Positions 23,364 to 37,700 are shown, counted from the first letter of the stretch. The stretch: DNA of 64,000 bases from Sycobia sp. Sy_11 (GCA_018907035.1 JACCIC010000123.1:1054001-1118000); one strand, 5' to 3'. The notes: generated by a model from the sequence alone, not told the origin. Program-made: numbers and translations.

Positions 23364-23832
23364 CTACGTGACGCTTATCGCGGGGTTTGTCGCTTGGGGA
23401 CCCGGCTCAGTCTTAATGCACTGGCCCGTCAACTGATTCACGCTCAGCGGATTGTTGATGTCGTGCGGGTTCGTGCCGACGGGGTTGCGATGTGGTGTGG
23501 CCGGCTGTTGCTGCTGCGGTTGCGGCAGAGACGAACCTGGCGCAGGCTGTGTAGTGGACTGCTGCAGTGGCATGGTGCCAGATACGACGGCCACCGGCGG
23601 TGTCAGCGGGCACGGACTAGCCAGGCTAGAGGGCGAGGGCATCACGAGCGAGGGACTGGCCAGACTAGAGAGGCCCGAGAGGCCGCCAGGGCTGCTGAGT
23701 GACTCGTCGTCCTCGGGCGTGCCGGCCTCGCCCACGCTGCCCAGGTTATCCTCGGAATGCTCGTCTTCCGCCTCGCCATCGCCGTCGCCATCGGCTCCCT
23801 CCCCCATATATCTGATACATTTCTTCTTGCGC
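23364..23832 (-). CDS. pan: pan exon P10: second half of C-clamp and C-terminal tail
   Basis: Acceptor TATTTCAG|GCGCAAG. The first base completes Arg (AG|G), giving [11 protein letters not shown], which supplies the fourth C-clamp Cys and its basic patch. An acidic region follows ([10 protein letters not shown]), then [12 protein letters not shown], a Gln/Pro tract and [15 protein letters not shown], ending at a stop at 23364-23366. Stop plus surrounding composition suggests this is the usual last exon. Confidence 0.95.
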
Positions 23833-23957
23833 CTGAAATACAAAATCGGAATTAGTCGGTTCTTTGGCTGACTGCAGCCGCGGGCTGTTCAGCAGACGCG
23901 TCCACAGTTGTATATACCGGTTTGTATATACACACAGATATGGCGTTTCACTGAGCA

Positions 23958-24004
<47 letters not shown>

Positions 24005-24600
24005 CTTTATTTATTTATTTATTTATTTATGCATTTGCATGCGCGCACCTAACATTACGAGCAATCTGTATGCACGGCGCAACTAAGGGATACACGCGTC
24101 TGTCGTCGCGTTTCACTCATGCGTTTCTCCGTACAGCGGAGATATATATATATATATAAAGAGAAAGAGAAAGAGAGAGAAAACAACAACAAAAGTAAAA
24201 CCACTCGCTGCAAAATGCCATGCTCGAAAAGAGAACGATAAAATGGGATGGGGATTTACGAGTGTGCTTGTATGTGTGAAACAGTTAGGTGACTATTGGG
24301 TAAGCATCGGCGATATTACGTTACGAATTCGTCCGTATAGGTATAGATATATATTATGAGTTCGTCCGTCTGTACTCTGGAAGTGTAGTTGAGTCGCGCT
24401 GACAGTGCAGCAAGGGCATTCTGGGGCGCGAACCACGTACAAGACATGGAGAAAATAACGAATTTGTTGTAGACGTATTGAGTGTCGAAGTAGATAGACT
24501 GTGGAGGGTGTACAACTGTACAGCTGTGCAGCTGTGAATCGGTTGTCAGCACGTGACTCGTTCGCGTCGGTGAGACGTAAAATGCGACGAGCATACTATC

Positions 24601-24673
<73 letters not shown>

Positions 24674-27600
24674 GATTGATTAATTATTATAAGTTAGCAG
24701 CGGCAATGCAGTCGGGACAATTTCACCGCTCTGCCATTGACTCTCATTATTCATTTCCCAAGCGGAAATATCGGCGCCGTGATTGAGCGATCTTTCAGTT
24801 TCTCCGTCCACTTCCGCTCGAAAAAAGTAGAAAGAAAGGTAGTAGAAAAACAAGACTCCACCTCTACGCGGCGCTCCAACGAGAAAATAGAGAGGCTCCC
24901 TGCGCGACTGATTCGACCAGCGTTATTACATTATACTGTTAATTGTTATACTATGTGTCAAATGTACGTATATCTGTATATAGACTATAATAGATATGTA
25001 AAAGAGTATTAGAGAATCATCTAATTACACATAATTTGTATACAGAACAAAGAACACATCATCAACATCATGTCCGTAAACGTACGAGTTTTCATGCTAA
25101 ATATTAGACAAAACTACGCATAAGTAGCTATTAATATATATGCACATATGTATGTAATTTTATATAATACATTATATGTATAGTCAAAATCAGAATCAAC
25201 GTTTTATATAAATATAAGATAAAAACCGCAACGTTCGTGTGCGCGCAGAAAAAAATTATACATATACACATAACGGCCATGAAGATAAAACATGTAAGAA
25301 AAAAATATAACAAATATATGTATATGAGCCATGCTGAGGGCAACACTGAGATTAAAGTATCAAATAAAAACGTTTAAATTAAATATGAAATTAAAGGAAA
25401 ATAATAAAGAGAGAGAAGAGAGAGAGATAATAGGAGAAAGAGAAAGGAAAACAATAAAAGATTATAGTGAAAAAGAGAAGAGAGAAGAGAAGAATAAGAA
25501 GCCGTAAAGAGCCACAACAATGAGAAACAATGCGAGCATTTTGGGCCCCTCGCCACTCCGGCCGCGCGCCGAGACTCGTGTGAAGCCGCGAATCTGCGCC
25601 GACGGGCCCGGACGGAGGAGACGAGCGAGGCCCGCTTGGCTTGAGTGTCGGGACTGACCACTGTTTAAGAAGAAGTGTTGCAGTAGAAGGGAGTCGATAG
25701 ACTTGACTAGAGATTAACGTAAGTAGGTTCTTGCTGGGGCGAGGAGGCATTGGAGGCAGGGTTGGCGCTGCTCGGGGGGACCGGCGCGGGATGCCCGGCG
25801 CCCTGGCTGCCACCACCGGCCCCGGCCCCGCCAACGCCCCCGCCCCCGCTCCCCGCACTACTGCCAACACCGTGATGGATTATGCTCGCGTGGATGCCCA
25901 TTCCCGCTCCGTGCTCCACCGGGCTGCCAAAACCAAGCACCAGCCGTTAAGGACGTTTATGTATTATACACTGTGCTATCACGTCACTGCCAGCTCTCGC
26001 TAACAATCTGCCTACTTTTACGCACTGCTCGACTCTGAGTCTAACATTTTTCTTCTCCTCGCTACCGCCCGTCAGAAAACGTGTCTCCTATTATGCGCGT
26101 GTGTGTGTGTATATATATATATATGCGTCGCCCTTGCTGTGGGTCACGTCCCGTCCTTGATCGTTATTACGCAAGGGTTCGCATCGGTATATAATTAGTG
26201 ACTTTAATTATGGATAGTATCAATTAATGATTTAGAAATAAAACTATAACAAAGTCTACCAGTGTAAACACACGAAAATATCATTTCAAAACTTTTCCAC
26301 AGCTTCTGTCAAAGTGTTACTCGTTCGAAGTCAACTATCGATTCGAAGAAATTTTCAGTGCTCCGACATACTGCAAAAACACACGTGTTGAATTTTTTAA
26401 TCATAGCAAGTTTTTTCTTCTTATTTCACTTGAAAGACACGTTATATTGTTAAATTGCTTAGTTCTATTCTTTTCATGTGTAATTAAATATTTAGATTAA
26501 TGAACGCGTTTGAAATTTACTTAATATAACCTCTTATCTTCAATGCCTTGAAAATTATGTGAATATTTTAGTTATATAAAATCTCTTAAATGTATAAACA
26601 TCATGAAATAATAATTGTGACAAATGCAAAGATACTCATGAATACATTTGAAATTATTAATTACTTAAACGCATAATTATATAAATGTTCAATTATGGTC
26701 TTAATCTCGTATCACATTAGTCAATAAAACCAATATGTCGACTATTTCATTATACTTAACTTTGCAGCACATGAAAGTAAATTTATTTAACACTTTAACT
26801 TGTCTGTTTCCTATTCTGAAGTATAGCCAGCTCTGCTTTTAGAGTAAAACTATTACTATTTACAAGCAACAAATAAAAAAAGAGCGCCTGATTTTTAGAG
26901 CTACTATAATATAAAGGTGAGAAAAAACTAAATGATTTCTTTTTGAAGACACATTTTCTGACGAATAACATCACCGTGCATATTATATCTATGATGTTTT
27001 ATACTACAAATTTGTTCTTTCATTAGAAAAATCAACATCAAACTTTAATATTATTATTATAAATATTATACATATGAGTAACCAAAGTAAAGCATTCGTT
27101 AATATTGTTATATGTTTTTATATTCTCCTTTTTTTATTACTTTAATGAAATGTCAAGATTTATCAATCACAGAATCAAAATGAAATATATTAAACGAAAA
27201 AAGGAAATATTATATAAAAGCTATAAGTATTGACCTTTTGTCAAAAAATTAAAAATCTATGGATCTAGTAAAAAATGTTGAAACTGAGCGCTACAAGGAG
27301 AGAAAAAATGTACATTTGTGAGCCCTTGCATTCAATCATATTAATTTAGTTTAAGTGTAATTGCAATAGAGTCGTATTACTATGTAACAGTCAAATTAGC
27401 ATATTATTACAAATTGATCAATGTACCTGCAGGGTTTGCACCATTGGCTTTGTTGGTCCAGTCCAAACCTTGCCCGACACTTTTTCATGTTGTTACCTAT
27501 AAACATAAAGATCAAATTAGTTTTTGTTCAGTCATCAGAATTTATAAGCGTGATCAACACTCAACAAATCAAGTAGAATATCAAATACAACAAACTAAAT

Positions 27601-28403
27601 GCTTTTCAAATATTTCATTTCTGGATCATTAAGTGTCAATTACGCATCAGGAGCAATAAACAACAGAATATTAGAAAAGAAATTTATTTTTAAATTTAAG
27701 TAGCACAAAATAGAAAAATGTAGTGGATTAGGCGAATAGAAATTTACTTGAAATTACTCAGGAAAAATATCATTCAAAAATTGGAATGGAAAAGGTATGC
27801 ATTTAATGACGGTGTATATGATTATTATTTTTTCAGGCAAAAACAAGTTAAAAATATAAACTACAAATAGTAGCTGTTGTTATATTGTAATGTGTACGAA
27901 TGCGTGCTTCACATTCGGTCGATGTTGCTCTTTCAGAAGTGGTTAAAAAATATTCTCGTGATTCTTATATTGTGAAGCAAAACATGAAAATGCAAGCAAT
28001 AATTGTTACATTTAGGGAAATATTCAATTAAACATAATAATAATTAAGCAAGTATGATTAGGCACAAATGCAAAAAAATTTATTTGCCAAAACAGTGTAA
28101 TTTTGTGTATCAAAGAAAATTCATACATTGCTACAATAAAATATAAGTTATTTTTAGTTCAGTCTTTTTTTATTTGAGAAAAATTTTCTTCGTTACACGA
28201 ATTTAAATTAGTTTCAAAACATATTGAAGCAAATTAAAACACTAAGATAATATATTACGAAAGCTTTATGTGTATAAAATAGTGTTGAAAGTATATTCAC
28301 ATAAAAAAGTTATACTTATAAACAAGACTTGAATGGGTAAAAAAATAAACTAAATCTATATATTGTGCGTGTGCAAAGTTAACAATAAATATAAGTGGAT
28401 AAG

Positions 28404-28441
<38 letters not shown>

Positions 28442-31034
28442 AAGAGCGAACAGAAAATGTGAACGATTAAAGATGCATACATATTAAAATAAAGAAAAAA
28501 AATTTTTTTAAAGAAGAAATAAATAAACAAGCAGCTCTGAAACGATCAAAGTAAAGAACACCGTAATATATTAGGAAAAATAGTAAACAAATGTATAAAC
28601 ACTGAAAAATTAAATTAAAGATGGACGAAGGAAATATAAAATAAATTATAAAAAACAACAGATAATTAAGATTTTAGAGAGAAAAAAAAGAGTGATTAAA
28701 AAAATAAGTAAAAAAGGAGAGCATAAAGATACTAATAGAAATCAATCGCTTCAGGATTGTCTGATTTGCGTGGAGTAGGTCCCTGTAAAATGCAAGATGG
28801 CCAGCGTCCCCAAAGTTGTATACGTATAATAATTTATTTAATAAATGTAGTATAATATGCATGTGCGCGTGCGTGCACGTGTATTATTTGTACTTTTGTC
28901 AAAATATATGTATATACTGTCTATATATTATATTTAAATTGCCACTGATCGAGTATAACAATTGTAGGTGTGCACGCAGTAGCAGCAGACACACGCTCAC
29001 GCACTATATATGGTGTATTATATGCTATACTGATATGTATGTAAATATATGATATTTAACAATATAATAAATATATATATATATCGACCCAAAACCCCCG
29101 AAATGGGGAAAACATGCAACATAATGTATAAAGTGTAATAGGTATATATAATTATATAATGTAATTAATAATGAAAGAAAATCAACATATTAATATAATT
29201 ATAACAGTATATAATATATTATTGGGGCGGAGGGTGCTCTGAAGGTTGTAATTGAGATTTTTTGGGAGGAGCGTGGAAATAGTTGAATAAAAAAATGTGT
29301 GGAGCGAGGCATTGTGAATACCTCCAGGATCACTGTTTGTGTCTTGTTTGCGCTTCCTCTTCTTAGTTCGGTTGGTATTTGCGCGGGAAGACCAGTCAGG
29401 GTACAGCTGCATGTGCAACTGTCTCTCCCGCCGCGCCAATTCATAATACTTGGCCTGTTCTTCTCGCCCTAGCGCGTGCCACTATACCGAGAGAGAGAGA
29501 ATCAGAATACTTGTTTAAAAAAAACATTTTACAATGACTCAAAGAGCTAATTTGCTTTTTTATCTATATTTGCTTTTTACGATTTTTTTTATCAAGGCAA
29601 TCAAGACAAAAAGTTCCACTAATGCTACTGCCGCCACCCGTTTATTATTTACTATAGATTAATGTTGTTTGTAATACGCTGCTAACACTCGAGGTTTATG
29701 TTACTATAAAAAAGGCTTCTTGCTATACTTATTGCATTATTGGCGTGTTACTGCATTACCCTACAATTTATTCATTACAATATACAAGAGCATATCACTA
29801 AAAGGTTGAGGTTCCTACTTTCCGTTTCAAGTGCTAGAAGAACAGCCTAAAATTGTCCCAGTTACGCGCGACATTGTAATTCTTCTCAAATCTTAAAATC
29901 ATCTTTAATTCCGCTTTATTAATTTTTTTTATTTATTTCTTTTTTTTAAGTGTTATACATACGAAAACAATGGAGAACTGCCGAAGAAAGACGAAAAGAG
30001 ATGGCTTTAATGTACCTTGCAGCCAGAACAGCAGCTGCTTCATCGTCTTTCTTGGCAACTCGTTAGCCTCTGAAAAAAGAATTATAACCTAGCGTTATAA
30101 TTCTTACGACTATAATTAGCGACTTACAACATGAAAATATCGTGAACTTGCTTGCCTTTTACTCGTTTTCCAGTACTGTACTAAAAAGAAAGTTTTATAA
30201 TCGAATGAGAAAGTTATATATCACTGCATTGTTTACCTGTCAACCCTAATAATTACTTGTTCTTTAAACAAAAGTACTGCAAAATGCTGTTTTCTTTCGT
30301 TTTTTTTTCATTGTGAATATGAACCCACTGATTGTAAATCGAAATTTTACAAAATTTGCCTAAAACAATCTAACTTGATTAAATATAAAGTTGCTAGATT
30401 AACTGATATCACAGAAAAATATACATAAATCAAAATTAAATAAAAATTCCTTCATCCAAAATAAATGACCTAGTATTACTTTCTGTATGTTTCTTATTTG
30501 AAGCGTAGTTAATTAAAAAACAGCCTTAAAAAAGTCTTAGCCTTACTTGGCTAATAACGCATCAGAACATTTTGTACAAACGTAAAACTAGTCTTTATAT
30601 CAAAATGGTCTTATAACGTATAGGATTATCAATTAAATATATTTTTTTATATTAATTTGACGAATACCGCTTTAGGGAGTTGGCCAGATATGCAATTTTT
30701 AATAGTCATAGAACGCGCTGTTAGAAAAAAGATAGAAAGAAAGATAACTTTTAGCGCTCCACAAAATCCTCCACAGACAATCCAATTTTAGAGAGAAAAT
30801 TTATTATCAATTTCAGATAGTTTGTTTGATTTTGTTATGCAATTCATTAACTGAAATAACGACACAGTTTTTCTATCCAAATCACTCGTGACAAAGGTAT
30901 ATTTCAGTCATTCCATTAGTACCGACGTCATCAAAGAGAGTATAGAGAAAAAGAAGTGAAATAACGAAAAGAGAAACGCACAGAAACTTTGATCGTTCCA
31001 ATTCAACCAACAGGTAAAACTATAGTGATTATTG

Positions 31035-31108
<74 letters not shown>

Positions 31109-34082
31109 GAATTAAAGGGTCTGCTGTTCTAGCACTGGAAAGTGGTACCTCCGGTGGGATCCGCGGATCGCTCTTTCTTCCTCTTCTTCTTCTTGCTGCC
31201 ATATCCATAGTTATCTCTGGCACTCCAGCCGGGATACCGCTGTTGATGTAGTTGGCGCTCATGCCTGGCGGCCTCATAATATCGCTGTTGTTCCTCTCGG
31301 CTTAATGAATGCCACTGCGTGTACATACCCCCAAAAACGTTCAATTTTTGCCACTAACATGTATGTCTCTTTTTTTGTACTTTTTAGATTACGTTTCAAT
31401 TAAACCCCCTTATTTACAATTTTAATTTTATTCAATTAATCTCTGTCAACTACGTTGAATCTCCCAGTTCAACTCTTATTACTTAAATTCCTTAGCTATA
31501 TTACCTACAATAAACTATAATACTTAAGATTCTAACTGACTGTGTTAGTTGCATTAACAATAATATAAAAGCTTCAATTGTATGAATTCTTTTAATCAGA
31601 GCATTAGACTACATGCATTTTATTTTCTTTACATTTGATTGTTTATAAAGCTTATTTTTGTCTGTGCAGGCCTTAAACTTTATAATCAAATTTTTTCTAA
31701 TTCATTATGTAAAATATATTTCCAATTTATTGTTTAAATTATTTTACAAATTTGATTTCAAAGTTTTCTTTTTTACATTTACATCAAGGCGAATTGATTA
31801 TATTATCAACAATTAGAGCATCTTTAGTGAAAAATTTTATTCTCGATGCCTCGATGTAAAGTTGGGATTGTCATAGCAATCATAAAGTTAAACTTACCCT
31901 TCTCCCTAAAATTTGGTTAATAGCAGCACTCTCTTTTAAGGTACATTCTGCCACTACTTTCGCTCTCATTTCCTTCATATACAGCATGAATGCATTCAAA
32001 GGTTTTTTTATGTGAGGTTTCTTTTTATCTGAAAAGTATGAATATATAGGTTATATTATAAGTTTTGATAATCAGTAACTCAGTACAGTATAGTCAAAGT
32101 ATAATATTAGATAGTATTCTACAGTGTCATTATAGTAATCATTGTAAATGCATTGAATTTTAAATTATTAGTATCAAAGTTTATCTTTTTAATTGGATTC
32201 ATAAAACGTTAATTTCATGATAATTAAATCTATAGACAAAAATGTTATAATTTTACAAATCTTATATTTATCATCGTGAGAATCGATATTAACATAAGTA
32301 ACTGAGATGAGGTTATGTTTTCAATCTTTTAATAAAGTTGAAAGATTTTTAATATAACTTTTCAAGAAAAATTAGTTAAATAATGTAAACAATATATTTT
32401 CTTATAATATATTGAACGTACTAAATGGGAAAAAGTCATTTCAATAAAGTAAACTTCTATATATTTCTCTATGGACAGGAAGGCATTATTATTACCTTGA
32501 TTGTTTTGTTGTCCTGTATCTTGATTTTTTGTATTATCAGCAGGTATCGACGTCGAATTTTTTTGTTCTATCGTAGATCTAAAAAAAAGAATTACGTCTA
32601 TTATTAATAAATTCTGTTGTTTTAAAAGTAATTTTTGATCATAAATGTTTACCGCTTAAGAAATGTTTGTTTTGTATCATGATTTGTTTGTTCATGTTTG
32701 GTAGAGGGCATTGGATAAGTCAGTAGGGAATTAGGTGAATTGCAAATTTGTTCATTTAAATTGGTAAGGGATCCATCGTAATAAGGTTGAGGCAGCCCTA
32801 CAGGATTTCGAAGGAAACCAGGTGACATCGACCAATTGAACTGTTGCCACATACGATGCCTTGCTTCAACCATAGCAAGCAGCTGCATAAAGTTTTGCTG
32901 AACATTGTAAGGATTAGGTGATACATTTCTTAGTGTTGAAGCATTAGATATTTGCATTAAGCTGCTCATATACAGAGCAGTGAGCAATTTTTGATCGTCA
33001 GCAGGTGTGCCTGAGTCTGTGGACTTGACAGCATCCTGTAATATTGCTATACTGTCCTCAATTTTTGTTTCTATTTTGTTTTTTTCCTCACGTTTCACTG
33101 GAGATGTACTTCTGTCAAAAACCTCAGAACCACTATCAGTGCTATGCTTCTTTATGACTAAGTTCAATGGTTCCAGGCATTCGGGCTCCATTGCCATGGG
33201 AGCTGCACAGTATTTTAATTCACAGCTTTGACTGGTAAATATTATCATCAGCAACGTCACTTAAAAATATAGTTGAACTCAAAAAATCTCATTAAAGCTC
33301 TTTTTTTCATATTACTATCTTATAGTGGCAGTAGTCCTCATTTAAGCACAGCTAATGTGAGTTATTTTTTTCTTTCTACGAAGGATAATAGTGATTTCCT
33401 GGCAAAGAGAAAACTAGTCGACACATTCTCGAATTGCATCGAGAAAAGTAAACAAAAGAACTTGTCGATTCAGGCCAACCAAGATTATAGCTTCGCCAAG
33501 ATAGCATTCTCTTCCTCTGTCAATTGACAAGGACATCGGACGCATTGGCACACTCGAGAAAGGAGTCAGTGCCTCGCAGGCTCAGACTGCGAAAGGCGCG
33601 ATTCGCCCTCCGGTCTCCTCTCCGTAATTCCGCCCGCGAGCGAGGCAATAACAGCAGCTGCGGGTCGTCGCTCCGTGTCCCGCGGCGGTAGGCCATCGGC
33701 GTCGCCGTAGGCTCATCTCGTCCCTTTGTCCGACGGCGGGCGCCCTCTCTTTCGTCCCTCGCGGCTGTTCCCCCGACTGGAAGCGGGACCCGGAGCGCGG
33801 ATAAGCAGTGCCTGGGAGCTCGCTACGGTTCTCGGCGTTTTGGCGGCTCCTCAGCGACTCCATCGGAGTGAACCATCCTCAAACGCAAGCTCGCGATGCT
33901 CGGGTCGCGGACCGGAGTGATAATGTTCGCGTTGCAGTTCGTCCGCGGCGCGCCATGGCAATAACGTTGGAGAGCGATGTTTCGATTGATTATCCGCGGC
34001 GGTGGGCGGTGGGTGCACGGCCCGTCGGCCCATCATTCCAATTCATAGCGTTTCCGGCTATATCTCCGTCTCTATGCGGGCG

Positions 34083-34115
<33 letters not shown>

Positions 34116-34729
34116 TCTCTCTATCTCTCTCTCTCTCTCTATAACTGCGTCTACATAACCCCTCCCACCTTTTCCAACGAACTCCAGTATATACTTCGTT
34201 GGGGGGGAGGGGGGGTGAAAATCTCATTTTTGGCGGGATTAGCTCCCGTGGTTACGGCGCTGCCGTCGCGAGAGCGATACCGAAAAGAGTCATATGCGTA
34301 TGTACATATATGCGAGTGACACTCAAGGTTGAAAACTGTGGCGTCGATTTCGCCCTGATGCCAAGTTCTTTTATCTCTTTTAGTGTCTCTATTATTTCCC
34401 ACTATGTTTCTTGGCCCCTTTTATTTTATCAAACATCCCCTTTGCGCTTTCGTTGAGCTGCTTATTCGCGACCGTTAGCCTGAGGCAGGTATGCCGTCTT
34501 TTTCCTTCTTACCCTTATAGCTTTCGAAGGATAAGTGACCTAACTATCGACATCTCAAAAGTTCTGAAGAGGCAAGGTATCTACTTATAAGCTACCGAAG
34601 TATATATATGCGCATTTGTGCTTGTGGTTTGGCATAGACATGTTCTACTACCTCTACTTATTGTCTCTTTTTTGCATAAGTAAATTTGTAAGACGCGCTG
34701 TAATTCATATTCATATATATTTATATATT

Positions 34730-34789
<60 letters not shown>

Positions 34790-37700
34790 TAATTAAAAGG
34801 TAAGCCGTGTTCCAATAATATAATCTTCGATAAAAATCCATAATATAATCATTATATAATTCCAATAATATAATCAGCGATAAGAATCTTCTGTATTACA
34901 GGGATGTCATTTTAAAGTAATGCACTGCCGCTTGTACTTGAAGCTCTTCTATGAGAACAAAAGACAGTGAAGAGCTGGTCGAATCGATGAGAATCAAGCC
35001 CCAGTAATACTGATGAGGCGGTGCCTCGCTTTTCTCTCCCTATCTTTACATGCACGTACATAGAAGTAAATAATACTTGGTGCTTGAGCGGCGGATCGGG
35101 CAGAGATATATTAATGGAAATTGGAGATCAGTTAAGAAGGTAATGATCAATACTTGAAGCGACGTTGACGGAAGAAGAGTGGGACGGGAAAGGACAAGGA
35201 AGGGGGTGGCAGACGGTAATGCACGAACGCAGACGCCCCGCAAGTCTGTGCGGTGTGAAACGACGGCCTGCCATTCGATCAGAGTTATACAGTCCTTGAT
35301 GCACCACAACGAGAGGTTGAAATTCCCTCCTTTGCCGCGATGCTTTTTCTCTATCCGGTGCATCGTCTTTATCTCCTCTTCCAAGTTCCTGCGTGCCACG
35401 CTCCCCTCTTGCCAGCTTCCCGTGAGTCGCTGCTGCCGTCAGTAGCCAAGCAACCCCCTGAGTTCGATGAGGTGCTACCCCCCTGCGGTTGTCCTTGAAA
35501 CTCGAGGCTTGTTTCATATCCGACGACCCCTTCTTTATCGTTCGATGTCAACGTAGTTTATAGTCGAGTGACGGCATCATGTAAAGATTTCTTCCATGTC
35601 GATTGCCTCCATATAGTATTTCCGTTGATGCTTTCGCATACATATTCTCTAATTTATAAGTCGATGCTTTAGCAGCTGTCTTGACGTTGCTCTCCAGGAT
35701 TCGACGATGACAACAGTTCTCGCCTTTATCGGTGCTTGTTGAACGAGAAGTAAGGAGAAAAGTAAAAACCCAGTACAGTCGACCGTGGACTATTGAGAAA
35801 AGAAATGAGTAAAATGAAACAACAGCTTATCGACCGAAGATGGAGTTGTTGTGATTTCTATTTTCCTGTCTATGCAAAGTCTCAGACTTATTGAGGATTA
35901 TCTTGAAAAGCATTTAGTGGATTAAAGGAAGGTGTCGGTGTGAATTTGGATAAGTTATTTAATGCCTCATGTAGCTCACAACAATTGACTCAAGATTCCT
36001 ATGAAAAATTTTTGTGAACAGGATAAAAATAACGCATATAGAATCAAACTTTGCATTATCATTACTATTACATTATCATTATTTCATACTACGTTTGAAA
36101 ACTATAGCTCTAGAAATCTAAATAAAAACAACCTGCAAAGTATTGCATATTTTGTATCAACAAAGTAACTAATAAATTTAAAAGGATAAACATTTTAAGG
36201 TATATTTATCGATTTATGTCAAAACATTAAAATTACTCTAATTGTGAAAATATTGTAAAATTGTAAACGATGCTCGTCTTTTTTGCAATTTGTTATACTC
36301 TGGTTTGATATCAATCGCGATGTTTTGTTTTGCCACTCGTGAGTTTCTGTTTGCAATAATATTTCCCCGTGTGAAAAGAAAAATTTTCTATGCATTTTGA
36401 CCTTGTGTTGTTAAACAAAGTAGAATATTTTTTACATTGTAATTGTTGAAACAAGAAAGAAAAGTTAATATTTTATACCGAAGATATTTTTTCTGAAAAT
36501 ATAAACCAGCAGCTCTAAAATTAATGGATTAATAATTTTTAAATTAATGAATAAATTGATTTTTGGAAGTTCAACTTTTTAATTTTCTAGCACCTTTGAC
36601 TATTTGTTAAATCGCAATCAATTTATATTTTTGAAAAATTTACTTGTTTTTTAAACTTTAATTTCTCAGAATTGTTGACTTATAATCTAAGAATAAAATG
36701 TCAAATCAGTTTATAATAAAATTCATAAAAAGTATATTATTTAATTTTTTAAATATAATTTTCAAAGAATTCAGTTTAAATGATTTGTAACAATATTTAA
36801 TAATTTCAATATTTATTCAACTCTATTTCAATAGCTAAAACATCCTAATAGTCATATAATAGTTTTTTCTTTTATTCTTCATTTAGATTTATTTGAAGCA
36901 CTTAAATCGATTGTAATTTAATATTAATATTTAAAAGTTTCATTTTATATGTAAAATATATTTACTTTATGCACTCTAATTTACGAGTTAATATTAATGT
37001 AAAAAATTTGTTAAAAAATTTGTAGTGATAGTAATAGTGCACATTTCAACTGAACGTATTATTAGTACTATTAGTATTATTATCATTATGATTATTGTTG
37101 TTGTTGTTGTTGCTGCTATTGTTGTTGTTGTTTTTGTTGTTGTTGTGATTGTCAATGAATTAAATAATCTGAGAAACATTAATATTCGAATCGAAAAAGT
37201 AATAAATTTGGTATAATTTACAACGATACTGCAGTTCCTTGCTCGGATATTTTTCATCAAATTTTATAAGCGAAATCGTCGAGTTTAATATAAGCACTTC
37301 TTGGCAGGTAAACAAAAAAAAAGCTGTTAATGAAAGTGAAGAAGAAAATGGAAAAGTTCTACGGCGATAAAGAATAGGGGAGATAGATGCGAAAATAATA
37401 ATAATAATAAGAAGAAGAACAAGAACAAGAAGAACAAGAATAAGAACAAGTAGAAAAACAAGAACAAAAAGAACAAGTAGAAAGAAGCAAAAGAGATGGA
37501 AGAAAAAAAATAAAAGTATAAGAAGAAAGGAGGAGAAGGACAAGAAGAAAGAAAAATAAGTAGAAGTGGCACTATGACGAAGGATGAAGGATAATTCGAG
37601 GAGTCTGCTTTTTCTTTCTTGCCTCACCTGTGATTGTGATCCAAGGTAGAATGATCCGCCTTGGGAGCGGAGGAGACCAGAGCGTGCGATGCCAGTGCGT

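Larger units (their letters stand above)
23833..25706 (-). other. pan intron with microsatellites
   Basis: No exon seen. Contains AT runs at 23960-24001 (followed by a TTTA repeat to about 24030) and 24604-24670, and a GA-rich stretch at about 25405-25500. These are ordinary intronic low-complexity sequence. Confidence 0.6.
33232..37627 (-). other. pan intron
   Basis: No exon recognised. A GC-rich block at about 33535-34320 contains a CT/TC repeat (34083-34140). An (AT)n run lies at 34735-34788, a small tandem duplication at 34810-34888, a (TTG)n-like run at 37094-37146 and a purine-rich GAA/AAG stretch at 37381-37590 just beyond the P4 donor (pyrimidine-rich on the sense strand). Confidence 0.6.

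Noticed and set aside
23241..23871. Plus-strand frames opposite pan exon P10
   Set aside because: Antisense shadow of the coding exon; the minus strand carries the C-clamp and the conserved tail.
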